In this document: positions 37,486 to 46,317 of the stretch, in pieces
Layout of the letters: each line of letters begins with the position of its first letter
How positions within the stretch are numbered: position 1 is the first letter of the stretch
Notes under the pieces: generated by a model
Told to the model about the DNA's origin: nothing
Databases searched by the model: none
Seen by the model: only the letters and a program-made list of their open reading frames with translations
DNA from: Terriglobales bacterium
GTDB taxonomy: Bacteria > Acidobacteriota > Terriglobia > Terriglobales > Acidobacteriaceae
Assembly: GCA_035457425.1 (NCBI GenBank)
Contig: DATIBR010000052.1
Location: 1-64,000 of the forward strand
Direction: 5' to 3'
Length of the DNA: 64,000 nucleotides
Made by a program: the position numbers and the translations under genes

Positions 37486-39450
37486 TTGTATCGCATGCTC
37501 CAGCGGCGGCTTGCCGAACGTGTGCGCGCCTTCCTGCGCGCGCACTACGGCATCGAGAACGCCAACGTCGTCCTCGAGCAGCCGCCCAAGGTGGAGCTCG
37601 GCGAGTACGCGCTGCCCGTGGCCTTCGAGCTCGCCAAGCAGCTTCGCAAGGCGCCGCGCAAGATCGCCGACGAGATCGTCAGCGGGCTGGGCGACGTCCC
37701 CGGCTTCCATAAGTTCGAAGTCGCCGGCGCCGGCTACATCAACGCGCGCGTGAACCGCGGCGAGATGGCCGCCGCGCTCGCCGCCGACCACCGCGAGACC
37801 GCCGAGCTCGACCGCGAGAAGATCCTGGTCGAGCACACCTCCATCAATCCCAATAAGGCCGCGCACATCGGCCACCTGCGCAACGCCATCCTGGGCGACA
37901 CCTTCGTGCGCCTGCTGCGCGCCGACGGCCGCCAGGTCGACGTCCAGAACTACATCGACAACACCGGCGTCCAGGTCGCCGACGTCGTCGTCGGCTTCGT
38001 CCACCTGGAAAAGAAGTCGAAGGACGACGTCGCCAAGCTCATCGCCACCGACTTGCGCTTCGACTACACCTGCTGGGACCTGTACGCGCGCGTCTCGCAG
38101 TGGTACGCGGAAGACAAGGCGCGCGACAAGGTGCGCCTCGACGTGCTGCACGCCATCGAGCGCGGCGGCAACGAGCTCGCCGAGCTCGCCGACATGATCT
38201 CCACCGACATCATGCGGCGCCACCTGCGCACCATGCAGCGGCTCGACATCTGCTACGACTTCCTCCCGCGCGAGAGCGAGATCCTCCACCTCCACTTCTG
38301 GGACGCCGCCTTCCAGCAGCTCAAGGAAGCCGGCGTCCTCCACTTCGAGAAGGAAGGGAAGAACGCCGGCTGCTGGGTGATGCGCCGCGCGGGCGCGAAG
38401 TCCGAGGCCGCCGCCGAGCAGAAACCCGAGGACGCCGAGGACCAGAAGGTCATCGTGCGGTCGAACAACACCGTCACTTACGTTGGCAAAGACATTGCGT
38501 ACCACCTGTGGAAGTTCGGCCTGCTCGGCAAGGACTTCGGCTACAAGCGCTTCTACGAATATCCCGACGGCCACTGGTGCTGGGTCTCCGCCGACTCCGG
38601 AGAAAAAGACCATCCGCACTTCGGCGGCGTCGGCGCCATCTACAACGTGATCGACGCGCGCCAGTCCGACCCGCAGAACCAGGTCCGCGAGGCTATCCGC
38701 GAACTCGGCGACACCGAGCACGCCGAGAACTACCACCACTTTTCCTACGAGATGGTCGCACTCACGCCGCGCTGCGCCGCCGAGATGGGCTACGACGTCC
38801 TGCCCGAGGACATGGCCAAGGCGTACATCGAGGTCTCCGGCCGCCGCGGCTTCGGCGTGAAGGCCGACGACCTGCTCGACACCCTCATCCACTCCGCCGC
38901 CGAAGAGGTGACCGCGCGCCACGCCCAGCTCGATGCCGCCGAGCAGCGCGCCATCGCCGAGCAGATCGCCATCGGCGCGCTCCGCTACTTCATGCTGCGC
39001 TTCACCAAGAACTCGGTCATCGCCTTCGACTTCAAAGACGCGCTCAGCTTCGAAGGCGAGACCGGCCCGTACGCGCAGTACGCCGCCGTCCGCGCCGGCA
39101 ACATCTTCCGCAGGGCCGGCGCCTCGCCCGAAACCGCGCTCGCCGAGCGCGTGAACTTCGAGGCCATCCTCGACGCCACCGACGGCAACGAGCTCTGGGA
39201 GCTCTGGCTCTCGGCGGCGAAGCTATCGACCGTCGTCGAGCAGGCCATCGCCAACACAGAGCCCGCCTACCTGGCGAAGTACGCCTTCCAGCTCGCGCAG
39301 CTCTTCAGCAACTTCTACCACCGGCACCACATCCTCACCGAGACCGACCCGGAGCGGAAGAAGTTCCTGCTGGCGACCGCCGCGGTCGTGCGCCGCGAAC
39401 TGGTCCGCGCCCTCGAGATCATGGGCATCAACGTGCCGCCGGTGATGTGA
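37486..39450 (+). CDS. argS: Arginyl-tRNA synthetase
   Basis: A 654-residue class I synthetase. The N-terminal Add-1-type tRNA-D-loop domain starts the protein; HTSINPNKAAHIGHLRN holds the HIGH motif (H127-H130). The C-terminal all-helical anticodon domain ends ALEIMGINVPPVM, normal for ArgRS. The family often lacks a KMSKS lysine; FMLRFTKNS is at the expected fold region. The start is a TTG at 37486, eight bases after GGAGAGG; an ATG three codons later has no such spacing. Single-gene unit with its own promoter. Confidence 0.95.
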   Translation: MYRMLQRRLAERVRAFLRAHYGIENANVVLEQPPKVELGEYALPVAFELAKQLRKAPRKIADEIVSGLGDVPGFHKFEVAGAGYINARVNRGEMAAALAADHRETAELDREKILVEHTSINPNKAAHIGHLRNAILGDTFVRLLRADGRQVDVQNYIDNTGVQVADVVVGFVHLEKKSKDDVAKLIATDLRFDYTCWDLYARVSQWYAEDKARDKVRLDVLHAIERGGNELAELADMISTDIMRRHLRTMQRLDICYDFLPRESEILHLHFWDAAFQQLKEAGVLHFEKEGKNAGCWVMRRAGAKSEAAAEQKPEDAEDQKVIVRSNNTVTYVGKDIAYHLWKFGLLGKDFGYKRFYEYPDGHWCWVSADSGEKDHPHFGGVGAIYNVIDARQSDPQNQVREAIRELGDTEHAENYHHFSYEMVALTPRCAAEMGYDVLPEDMAKAYIEVSGRRGFGVKADDLLDTLIHSAAEEVTARHAQLDAAEQRAIAEQIAIGALRYFMLRFTKNSVIAFDFKDALSFEGETGPYAQYAAVRAGNIFRRAGASPETALAERVNFEAILDATDGNELWELWLSAAKLSTVVEQAIANTEPAYLAKYAFQLAQLFSNFYHRHHILTETDPERKKFLLATAAVVRRELVRALEIMGINVPPVM

Positions 39451-39718
39451 GCCCATTCGCGGGGAAAATGGCCCGCTTTGGGAACGGGGTGTAACTCCCG
39501 TGTCTCGATGAGTGGCCTTCCGGAGAGGACTGGGCATCCAATGAGCTACACTGGATGTGCTTCGGCGCGGCCGTGCACGAGGCAAATCCTCACAAGTGTG
39601 GCGTTCGTGAGTCTGCGTTCGATGGCGCAGAACGCCGCCGCGGGTAAGTAATGTTGCCTTCAGGAGAGACCTCTTGGCTACCCGTTAGTTTCGAGAAAAG
39701 CGCAAAATGGAGTCCAAC
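39451..39718. other. Spacer before a compositionally different island
   Basis: A 268-base spacer after argS. Nothing RNA-like or repeated is recognised. From about 39700 the third codon positions become visibly less GC-biased, up to about 41820. Confidence 0.4.
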
Positions 39719-40465
39719 ATGAACTTAGTGATAAGAAGAATGCTTGTTTTGGCAGTGCTTTCGTGCGGACTTCTTGGAGCGGCTGCACTACAGCAGCGAG
39801 ACCCGCAAGGGCGGGGTGCGGGTGCGGGCGCGTGGATGAAAGTGCCGGTTGATACGCGTGCGCAAGCGGACCCTGTGGCCCCAAGCGCGAGGCAGCAACG
39901 CGAGAGCTATTGGGACGCCTTGATTGGAGCACCAACTCCGCTAGCCGGGGAGCAAGCTACAAGACTGGTGATCGCGCCGGGAGGGAACCTGGCCGACAGC
40001 CCCGAATTCATACGAATTCCCGACAGTGTATGGGTCATCGGCAAGTTCGAGGGCTACCGCACCTTCCTGTCTTCCAGCGGTCGTTCAATTTATACAGAGA
40101 TGAACATTCGAGTCGAACATGTCTTTGGAAACCGTAGTGGTGCCACTCTCCGCCAGAACTCGGTAATAGACGTTGGCCGCCCTGGAGGCACCGTAGTTAC
40201 GGCATCGGGAAAGACAATCTCCGATCATGTATATCCTCGCCAATTTGACATAGAGCCGGGTCACACATACCTCCTACTGCTCCAGTACCATCGCACGGTG
40301 GACATGTACACGGAGGGGCCAAGGCGCTGGGACCTGACAAGCGGAGTTGTAGTACCAGATTCGGACGACGGTAGGTATCGGGCCGAGCACGGACGCTCGG
40401 AAATAACCGGGTTGAAGATCCCGGAGCTCATCCAAGTTCTCAATCGAAAGCTCTCAAACTATTGA
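39719..40465 (+). CDS. Exported protein of unknown function
   Basis: A 248-residue protein with signal peptide (MNLVIRRMLVLAVLSCGLLGAAA). I do not recognise a family. The mature part shows a beta-rich segment with VWVIGKFEGYRTFLSSSGRSIYTEMNIRVEHVFGN...IDVGRPGGTVVTASG...PRQFDIEPGHTYLLLLQY, suggesting a compact sandwich domain. ATG at 39719 lies six bases after GGAG. Codon use is less GC-rich than its neighbours, and it sits 15 bases before the metzincin-like gene, so the pair looks like a co-transferred two-gene unit. No homologues can be named. Confidence 0.6.
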   Translation: MNLVIRRMLVLAVLSCGLLGAAALQQRDPQGRGAGAGAWMKVPVDTRAQADPVAPSARQQRESYWDALIGAPTPLAGEQATRLVIAPGGNLADSPEFIRIPDSVWVIGKFEGYRTFLSSSGRSIYTEMNIRVEHVFGNRSGATLRQNSVIDVGRPGGTVVTASGKTISDHVYPRQFDIEPGHTYLLLLQYHRTVDMYTEGPRRWDLTSGVVVPDSDDGRYRAEHGRSEITGLKIPELIQVLNRKLSNY

Positions 40466-40480
40466 TCAGGACGGATCTCT

Positions 40481-41819
40481 ATGGTTATGAAGACCGTTTC
40501 CGTCGTGCTGGCGGTGGTGTTGTGCATTCTTCTGCTTAATCTTTGGCTGGGAATACCGCCCGCAGAAGCTCAGAGTTCTTGCCCGAATCTGACGCAATTG
40601 ACGGTCAACGGTACCGCCGACAAGGGACCTCAACAAGGTGCTTCTATCACGGTCTACGTAGTGGGTGATCTGGGAAGCTCACAGTCGGCGATGTCGGCAA
40701 TTACGGCCGCCATGCAAGGCTGGACAGGAATGACCGGCTCAACGGTGACCTTCAGCATTAGCGCAGTTGCCACAGTTCCGTCAGGAACATCCTCTGCATC
40801 GAATCCAGTATTCATCTTTACAAACGGTGGAACTGCGGCCTGTGGAGGCACGGGTGCCTGTACCACATCTCAACTCAACTCGGGAGGGAACGTCACATTA
40901 GCGCAGACAAAACATCGATCCTAATCAGGTGCAACCATATATGGCTGGATTTACTGCACTCATGGCACACGAGGCGGGCCACATCTGGGGCTTCAACGAT
41001 TGCTCCGGCTGTTCGAACACGACGATGAATACGCCGGTCACTTCCACTTCTCCTACCAGTCCGACATCCTGTGACCAACAGGCTGCCTACAATTTCAGCA
41101 ACGGCGCATACGGCACGCCACCACCATCTGGCGGCGGCGGTGGGACCGGTGGCGGAAGCGGCGGCGGTGATTTCGAGTGCTTCATAGACGGTGCTCAGAT
41201 CTGTCGTAACTGCGGAGCCTGCAGCCCCATCATTGTCGACATGGACGGGAACGACTTTCAGCTAACAAGTTTTGGCGGCGGTGTTCGGTTCGATCTGAAT
41301 CGCGATGGCCGGGCCGGACAAATCGCTTGGACGTCAGCCGTATCGGATGATGCATTTCTCGCGTTGGACCGAAACGGCAACGGAAGAATCGACGACGGGG
41401 GCGAGCTATTCGGCAATTTCACAGACCAACCTGCAAGCAGCAGCCCCAACGGGTTCCTCGCACTAGCGGAGTTGGATAAGCCGGTGAACGGTGGGAACGG
41501 AAACGGGGTAATTGATCCAGGCGACGTTGTGTACTGGTCGCTTCGGCTCTGGCAGGATAAGAATCATGATGGAATCTCCGATCCCGCCGAGCTCTTATCG
41601 CTATCGTGGGCGGGCATTGCCTCCATAGCACTGGACTATCGCCGCTCGGAGCGGCAAGACAGATTCGGTAATCTGCTGCGCTATCGCGCGAAAGTGACGA
41701 AAGCCGACGGAAGCAGCAGGTGGGCCTATGACGTGTTTTTCGTGATTGACGACTTTCGCACGGCGGTTCTACGCCCGGAATGCCGGGCCAATCAGAGTAA
41801 GGTCGATCAAATGCACTAG
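40481..41819 (+). pseudogene. Exported metzincin-type protease with RTX-like Ca2+-binding region, frameshifted
   Basis: Two overlapping-phase frames, 40481-40924 and 40929-41819, read as one protein if one A is removed from the AAAA run at 40909-40912; the joined text continues QTNIDPNQVQPYMAGF. The first part has a signal peptide and a beta-rich prodomain-like segment. The second begins with HEAGHIWGFND, a HExxHxxGxxD metzincin zinc motif with Asp as third ligand, and NTTMNT as a candidate Met-turn. After a glycine linker comes a calcium-binding block like that of RTX toxins ([53 protein letters not shown]). Either a sequencing indel, a disabled gene or a rare +1 frameshift. Confidence 0.75.
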
Positions 41820-41879
41820 AGGAACTGCGGAGGCGTGCGGCACGCGAGCAGCGTGCCGCTTTCCATTTGGCCTCTCTTG

Positions 41880-42470
41880 CTACTTGTGCTGCGCGTGTGC
41901 CGCGTCGTCGCGCCCCACGCCGAGCGCGTCGGCCACGCGGTTGATGTAGTTGAACCACGAAGTGATGAGCGTGATCTGCAGGATGCCGCGGTCGTCGAAG
42001 CCGGCCGCTCGCAGCTTGTCATGATCTTTCGGCGAGCACTGCGTGGCGTCTTTCGTGACCTTCACCACGTAGTCGAGCATGGCGCGGTCCTCGGCCGGCA
42101 GGTCGGCCTTGGTGTAGTCGCGCTCGAGCTGCGCGACGAACTCCTGATCCAGCGTGACGCGACGCAGAAACTCTGCGTGGGCGCCGATTCAATACACGCA
42201 CCGGTTCGTCACCGAAACGACGGTGGTGATCATCTCGTGCTGGCGGCGCGTGAGCGGCAGCTCCGGCGACATCAGCGCGCCGAACGTGGCGAACGCGTGG
42301 TAGAGCGCCTGCGGAATGAGCGAGTGCGATTCCACGATCGACGCCCCGCCGCTCTCCGACGGGTGCACCGGCACCGCGTACTCGATCGGGTACAGCTCCT
42401 TCTGCGCTTCCATCGCCCGCAACAGTTCGGGCGAGGCCTCCTGCGGTTTGACCGTCTTGATCCAGGGCAT
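41880..42470 (-). CDS. AhpD-like peroxidase-related protein, probable selenoprotein (in-frame TGA = Sec94)
   Basis: Reading from ATG 42470 to TAG 41880 gives 196 residues interrupted only by one TGA at 42191-42189. The protein belongs to the alkylhydroperoxidase AhpD / carboxymuconolactone decarboxylase family (peroxidase-related enzyme branch): [36 protein letters not shown]-[TGA][12 protein letters not shown], then [24 protein letters not shown]. The family redox motif is CxxC(x)3H; here C91-V-Y-TGA94-I-G-A-H98 puts the TGA exactly at the second, resolving cysteine. The frame stays open for 102 sense codons after it. A stem-loop fit for a bacterial SECIS starts 11 bases downstream. Alternative: a Cys codon (TGC) mutated or misread as TGA. 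Sec machinery genes are not in this window. Confidence 0.82.
42162..42178 (-). promoter_or_regulatory. Candidate bacterial SECIS hairpin
   Basis: On the minus strand, ACGCAG-AGTTT-CTGCGT: a perfect 6-bp stem with a 5-base loop carrying G-U at loop positions 2-3. The loop G is 18 bases after the TGA. Family knowledge: bacterial SECIS elements sit just downstream of the UGA with a conserved G(U) in the apical loop read by SelB. A lower stem could extend through GCG/CGC with a CCC bulge. Confidence 0.65.
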
Positions 42471-42554
42471 GCGCGAAAAATATCACAACGCCGCATGACA
42501 AATGCACCCCTGCGGCATCAAAAGGAGTAGAACCCAAGGACAACCGAGGACTCT

Positions 42555-43127
42555 ATGAAGCGCGCTCTCCGTGTGTTGCTCGTGCTCGCCTGCGGCGTCG
42601 CCCTGGCCTCCGCCGGCAACAAGGATAAGAAAAAGGTGAAGACGCCGGTGCCCGCCCTCGTCACCCAGGCGCAGTACGTCTACCTCACCAGCTACGACGG
42701 CCCCGAGACTTCGTTCGGCGTCTCGCCCGCCGACCGTCAGGCGCTCGCCACCGTGCAGGACGCCATCCGCAAGTGGGGCAAGTACAGGGTCACGCTCCGC
42801 CAGCAGGACGCCGACCTCATCCTGCTGGTGCGCGCCGGCCGCACGCTCGACGCTCGTGTCGGCGGCGGCGTCCACACCGGCAGCGACCGCCCCACGACCA
42901 CGACCGGCCCGAACACGCGCGTGGAAGTGAGTTCCTCCGGCCTTGAGGACGAGTTGGCGGTCTACCAGCGCGCTGCCGGCCTCAACTCCGCGCCGCTCTG
43001 GCGCGGCCTGATGGCCAACGGCCTGCAAGCTCCCGCCCCGGCTCTGGTCGAGAAGCTCCGCGCCGCCGTCGAGGAGACCGAAAAGGTCCTGAAAGAGCAG
43101 GAGCAGCAGAAGAAACAGAAGCCCTAG
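42555..43127 (+). CDS. Exported conserved protein, tandem paralogue 1
   Basis: A 190-residue protein with signal peptide (MKRALRVLLVLACGVALASA) followed by a KDKKKVK basic patch. Core: ALVTQAQYVYLTSYDGPE, a helix-strand unit AIRKWGKYRVTLRQQDADLILLVRAGR, a low-complexity Thr/Gly insert, then LEDELAVYQRAAGLNSAPLWRGLMANGL. No named family is recognised; the layout resembles small periplasmic alpha/beta domains. The next gene encodes a clear paralogue sharing all three core blocks. Divergent from the AhpD-like gene. Confidence 0.7.
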   Translation: MKRALRVLLVLACGVALASAGNKDKKKVKTPVPALVTQAQYVYLTSYDGPETSFGVSPADRQALATVQDAIRKWGKYRVTLRQQDADLILLVRAGRTLDARVGGGVHTGSDRPTTTTGPNTRVEVSSSGLEDELAVYQRAAGLNSAPLWRGLMANGLQAPAPALVEKLRAAVEETEKVLKEQEQQKKQKP

Positions 43128-43208
43128 GTGACCGCCGTCACTGCAGGAGCGCCACCACGCTTCTACGCTTCACGCTGGAGAGGTCCGCGACCTCTCCGGG
43201 AGGCGATT

Positions 43209-43679
43209 ATGAAACGCCTGGTCTGCGGAGCGCTCCTGCTGCTGTTGTTCGGGACCCTCGCGGCAGGGCAGCGCGAGAAGAAGCGCGTGATGCCCACGCT
43301 GATCGTGAACGCGCAGTACGTCTACGTCACGACCTACGAAGGTTCCGCGCCGCTGCCCCAGGTCTCGGTCGAGAACCTGCGCGCCATCGCCATAGTCGAG
43401 AACGCCATCAAGTCGTGGGGCCGCTACAGGGTGACGCAGCGCGCCGCCAACGCCGACATCATCATCCTGGTCAACGAAGGGCGGCCGTACGCTTCCAGCG
43501 GCGGCGGCAGCTTCGAGGACGAGCTCGCCATCTACGACGCGCGCGACGGCCTCAACAGCTCGCCGCTGTGGCGCGGCCTCATGGTCGACGGCCTCGAAGG
43601 CAACGCCCCGCTGGTGCAGCAGTTCCGCACCGAGGTCGAGGAAGCCGCCCGCCAGTTGCCGCAACCCAAAGGCGCGTAG
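43209..43679 (+). CDS. Exported conserved protein, tandem paralogue 2
   Basis: A 156-residue protein with signal peptide (MKRLVCGALLLLLFGTLAAG). It shares with its upstream neighbour TLIVNAQYVYVTTYEGS, AIKSWGRYRVTQRAANADIIILVNEGR and FEDELAIYDARDGLNSSPLWRGLMVDGLEGNAP, but lacks the Thr/Gly insert. The start is taken at the ATG after GGGAGGCGATT (43198 on). The pair arose by tandem duplication and has diverged substantially. Function unknown. Confidence 0.7.
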   Translation: MKRLVCGALLLLLFGTLAAGQREKKRVMPTLIVNAQYVYVTTYEGSAPLPQVSVENLRAIAIVENAIKSWGRYRVTQRAANADIIILVNEGRPYASSGGGSFEDELAIYDARDGLNSSPLWRGLMVDGLEGNAPLVQQFRTEVEEAARQLPQPKGA

Positions 43680-43736
43680 GAACTGTAGGAAGCCGAGCCT
43701 TTAGCGCGACAGCAGGTGATGTCGGCAGACGCGGCG

Positions 43737-44693
43737 CTAGGAGTCTGGTCCCACTGGTTTTTCAGTCGCGACGAGCAGAGCGCTGCTGACTTCCGACATC
43801 CGCTTCAACTGTTCCTCCGCCAGACGGATGTACTTCTCCGCCTCGCCATCGGCTAGTTGCGCCAGCGTCAGCGCATTCGTCATGGCCTGCATCGGGTTGA
43901 AGATCTCATGCGCGAGTTGGTTGACCATCTCCGTTCGCCGCCGCGTGTTCTCCGCCTCCGCTAGCACTGCTGCCAGGCGCTTCTGGTCGGTCACGTCGAT
44001 GCCGATGCCGATCACCAGCGGCTTCTCCGCACGCGGCGACTGGATCCGCGTGCAGCGCCACTCGATCAGCCGCTCCTCGCCCGATTTCGTTCGCCACGGG
44101 TTCTCGTGCGGATGCGCCAATGCCTCCGCGTCGAAGGTTCGGAACCGCTCGGCCACCACCGGGATCCAATCTTCTGACAGAAACACCTCGGGGATCGTCT
44201 TGCCGATCACTTCGGTCGCCTTGTATCCCGTCACCCGCTCACATTGATGGTTGAAGGCCAGGATGCAGCCCGAGGCATCGGTCACCACCGTCATGCTCGG
44301 ATTGGTGTCCACCAGGGCGTTCAGCACGCGCTCCCGCTCCAGCAGGATCTGCAAGCGATACACGACGCCCACCCCCACCAACGCCACCAGCAAGAAGGCG
44401 GCCAGGCGGAAGGCATGATCGGCATCCAGCCGCGTCCAGTTCCCGCGCGCGTGCGTCATCACAAGGGCGTTGATTCCCGCAGAGAGTCCCACCGCCAACA
44501 GGCCCGATCGGTGGTCGCCGAAATACGACGCGAGCAGCACCGCGACAGTGAAGAAGGGGAACAGCGGCGCGCGGGCAATGTCGACCACCGCGGCGGCCGC
44601 CAAGTATGCGGTTCCTACCAATCCGATCGGCAGCAACCAGCGACGCAGCGGGGAGATCTCGCTCGCGGAGGCTAGAGACAGTTCGAGGGGCAT
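43737..44693 (-). CDS. PAS/HisKA membrane protein lacking a kinase ATPase domain
   Basis: A 318-residue protein: an N-terminal DUF4118-like block of about four membrane helices (residues ~15-115, with the FFTVAVLLASYFGD motif), one PAS domain (~120-245, NPSMTVVTDASGCILAFNHQCERVTGY and the PAC strand LVIGIGIDVTDQKRL), and a HisKA-like dimerisation helix with H-box QLAHEIFNPMQAM. The chain ends about 45 residues after the histidine; no N, G1 or G2 boxes follow and no frame downstream continues one. It may accept phosphate from another kinase or be a degraded kinase. ATG at 44693 follows GGAGAGAACG. Confidence 0.8.
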   Translation of the reverse strand: MPLELSLASASEISPLRRWLLPIGLVGTAYLAAAAVVDIARAPLFPFFTVAVLLASYFGDHRSGLLAVGLSAGINALVMTHARGNWTRLDADHAFRLAAFLLVALVGVGVVYRLQILLERERVLNALVDTNPSMTVVTDASGCILAFNHQCERVTGYKATEVIGKTIPEVFLSEDWIPVVAERFRTFDAEALAHPHENPWRTKSGEERLIEWRCTRIQSPRAEKPLVIGIGIDVTDQKRLAAVLAEAENTRRRTEMVNQLAHEIFNPMQAMTNALTLAQLADGEAEKYIRLAEEQLKRMSEVSSALLVATEKPVGPDS

Positions 44694-44765
44694 CGTTCTC
44701 TCCCAGGGGCCCTGGCGCAATTCTACTCCCGCCGCCGATTTGCGACGGCGACGACGGTCGCGCCT

Positions 44766-46316
44766 CTAACCCTGCGCGCCCGGCTGTCCGCCGCTGGCGG
44801 ACGGTGCGCCGCTCTCCCCGAACTCCCTCGCGAACTCCACCAGCGACCGCACCGCGATCCCGCTCGGGCCCTTGGCGATCCAGCTCTTGTCCTGTTCCAT
44901 CCACGCGACGCCCGCGATGTCGAGGTGGATCCACGGCGTCTCGTCCACGAACTCTTTCAGGAACATGGCGGCGGTGACCGCGCCGCCCCAGCGCCCGCCC
45001 GAGTTCACGATGTCGGCGATGCCGCTCTTGATCATCTCCTGGTATTCGGGGTCGAGCGGCAGGCGCCACATCTTCTCGCCTGCGCGGTCGAGCGCGCGGC
45101 GGAAGCGCTCGTACATGGCATCGTCGTTGGCGAACACCCCGGCGTTGATCATGCCCAGCGCCACGACGCAGGCGCCGGTCAGCGTGGCCGCGTCCACCAG
45201 GTGCGTGCAGCCCAGCTGCCGCGCGTAGTACAGGCCGTCGGCCAGCACCAGCCGGCCTTCGGCGTCGGTGTTGATGATCTCGATGGACTTGCCGCTCATC
45301 GCGATCTGCACGTCGCCCGGCTTCTGCGCCTTGCCGCTCGGCATGTTCTCGCTCGCGCACACGATGCCGATCACCTTCACCTTCGGCTGCAGCAGCGCGA
45401 TGGCGCGCATCGCGCCGATCATCGCCGCGCCTCCCGCCATGTCGTACTTCATCTTCTCCATGCCGTCCGACGGCTTGATCGAGATGCCGCCCGAGTCGAA
45501 CGTGATCCCTTTGCCGACCAGCCCGAGCACCGGCTTCTCCGGCGCACCCGGCGGGTCGTACGTCATGAGGATGAGCGCCGGCGGCTCGTCCGAGCCCTGC
45601 GACACCGACCAGAACGCCCCCATCTTCAGTTCTTTGATCTTCTCGGTGGAGTAGACCTCGCACTTGAGGTGCGGCGAGTTCACCGCCGCGCACATCTTCT
45701 TCGCGCGTTCGGCCAGCATGGTCGGCGTCATGCGGTTGCCGGGCTCGTTCACCAGCTCGCGCGTGAAGTTCTGCGACTCCCCGATGATGCGCGCCTGCTC
45801 GAGAGCCGTTTGCAGCGCCTTCGCGTCGTCCGCGCCGGAGGCGACCACGGTCATCTCCTGCATCGCCATGTCCTTGCGGTCAGACTTGTAGGTGTCGGGA
45901 TCGAAGTCCCCGACCAGCGCGCCTTCCACCACCGCGCGCACCGAGTCAGCCCCGCCCGACGCCATTTCCGGCGCCACGAACGCGAAGCTCCTGATGCCCT
46001 TCGGCTTCAGGAACCGGACCGCCGTGCCCGCCATCTTGCGCAGCTCGTAGGCGGAGAAGTTCTTCCCCTTGCCGCCGCCGATGACCAGCAGGCGCTTGGC
46101 CTTCAGCCCGGCCGGGCGGTGCAGCATCACCGCCTCGAAGATGCGGCCCTTCACCTCGCCCGAGCTGAACAGCTCGGCGACCGCATTCTGCAGCGCCGGC
46201 TCGGCGGGCGAGATCCGCGGCTCGTTCTTGTCTTTCTCGCCCTGGTCGATGGCGACAACGGCAAGGCATTCGATCTCCAGCTCAGCCACATTCTTCGTAG
46301 TAAGAGAGATTTTCAT
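44766..46316 (-). CDS. pepA: Leucyl aminopeptidase (M17)
   Basis: A 516-residue cytosolic M17 aminopeptidase. The metal/catalytic block includes VGKGITFDSGGISIKP, MKYDMAGGAAMIGAM, and the family signature NTDAEGRLVLADGL, with Lys and Arg catalytic residues. ATG at 46316 is preferred; a longer in-frame version only translates the repeat (SLCLCVSVV). The ribosome-binding GGTGGACTTT is supplied by the end of the inverted repeat just upstream. It hydrolyses N-terminal residues from peptides; relatives also bind DNA at Xer sites. Confidence 0.95.
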   Translation of the reverse strand: MKISLTTKNVAELEIECLAVVAIDQGEKDKNEPRISPAEPALQNAVAELFSSGEVKGRIFEAVMLHRPAGLKAKRLLVIGGGKGKNFSAYELRKMAGTAVRFLKPKGIRSFAFVAPEMASGGADSVRAVVEGALVGDFDPDTYKSDRKDMAMQEMTVVASGADDAKALQTALEQARIIGESQNFTRELVNEPGNRMTPTMLAERAKKMCAAVNSPHLKCEVYSTEKIKELKMGAFWSVSQGSDEPPALILMTYDPPGAPEKPVLGLVGKGITFDSGGISIKPSDGMEKMKYDMAGGAAMIGAMRAIALLQPKVKVIGIVCASENMPSGKAQKPGDVQIAMSGKSIEIINTDAEGRLVLADGLYYARQLGCTHLVDAATLTGACVVALGMINAGVFANDDAMYERFRRALDRAGEKMWRLPLDPEYQEMIKSGIADIVNSGGRWGGAVTAAMFLKEFVDETPWIHLDIAGVAWMEQDKSWIAKGPSGIAVRSLVEFAREFGESGAPSASGGQPGAQG

Positions 46317-46317
46317 A

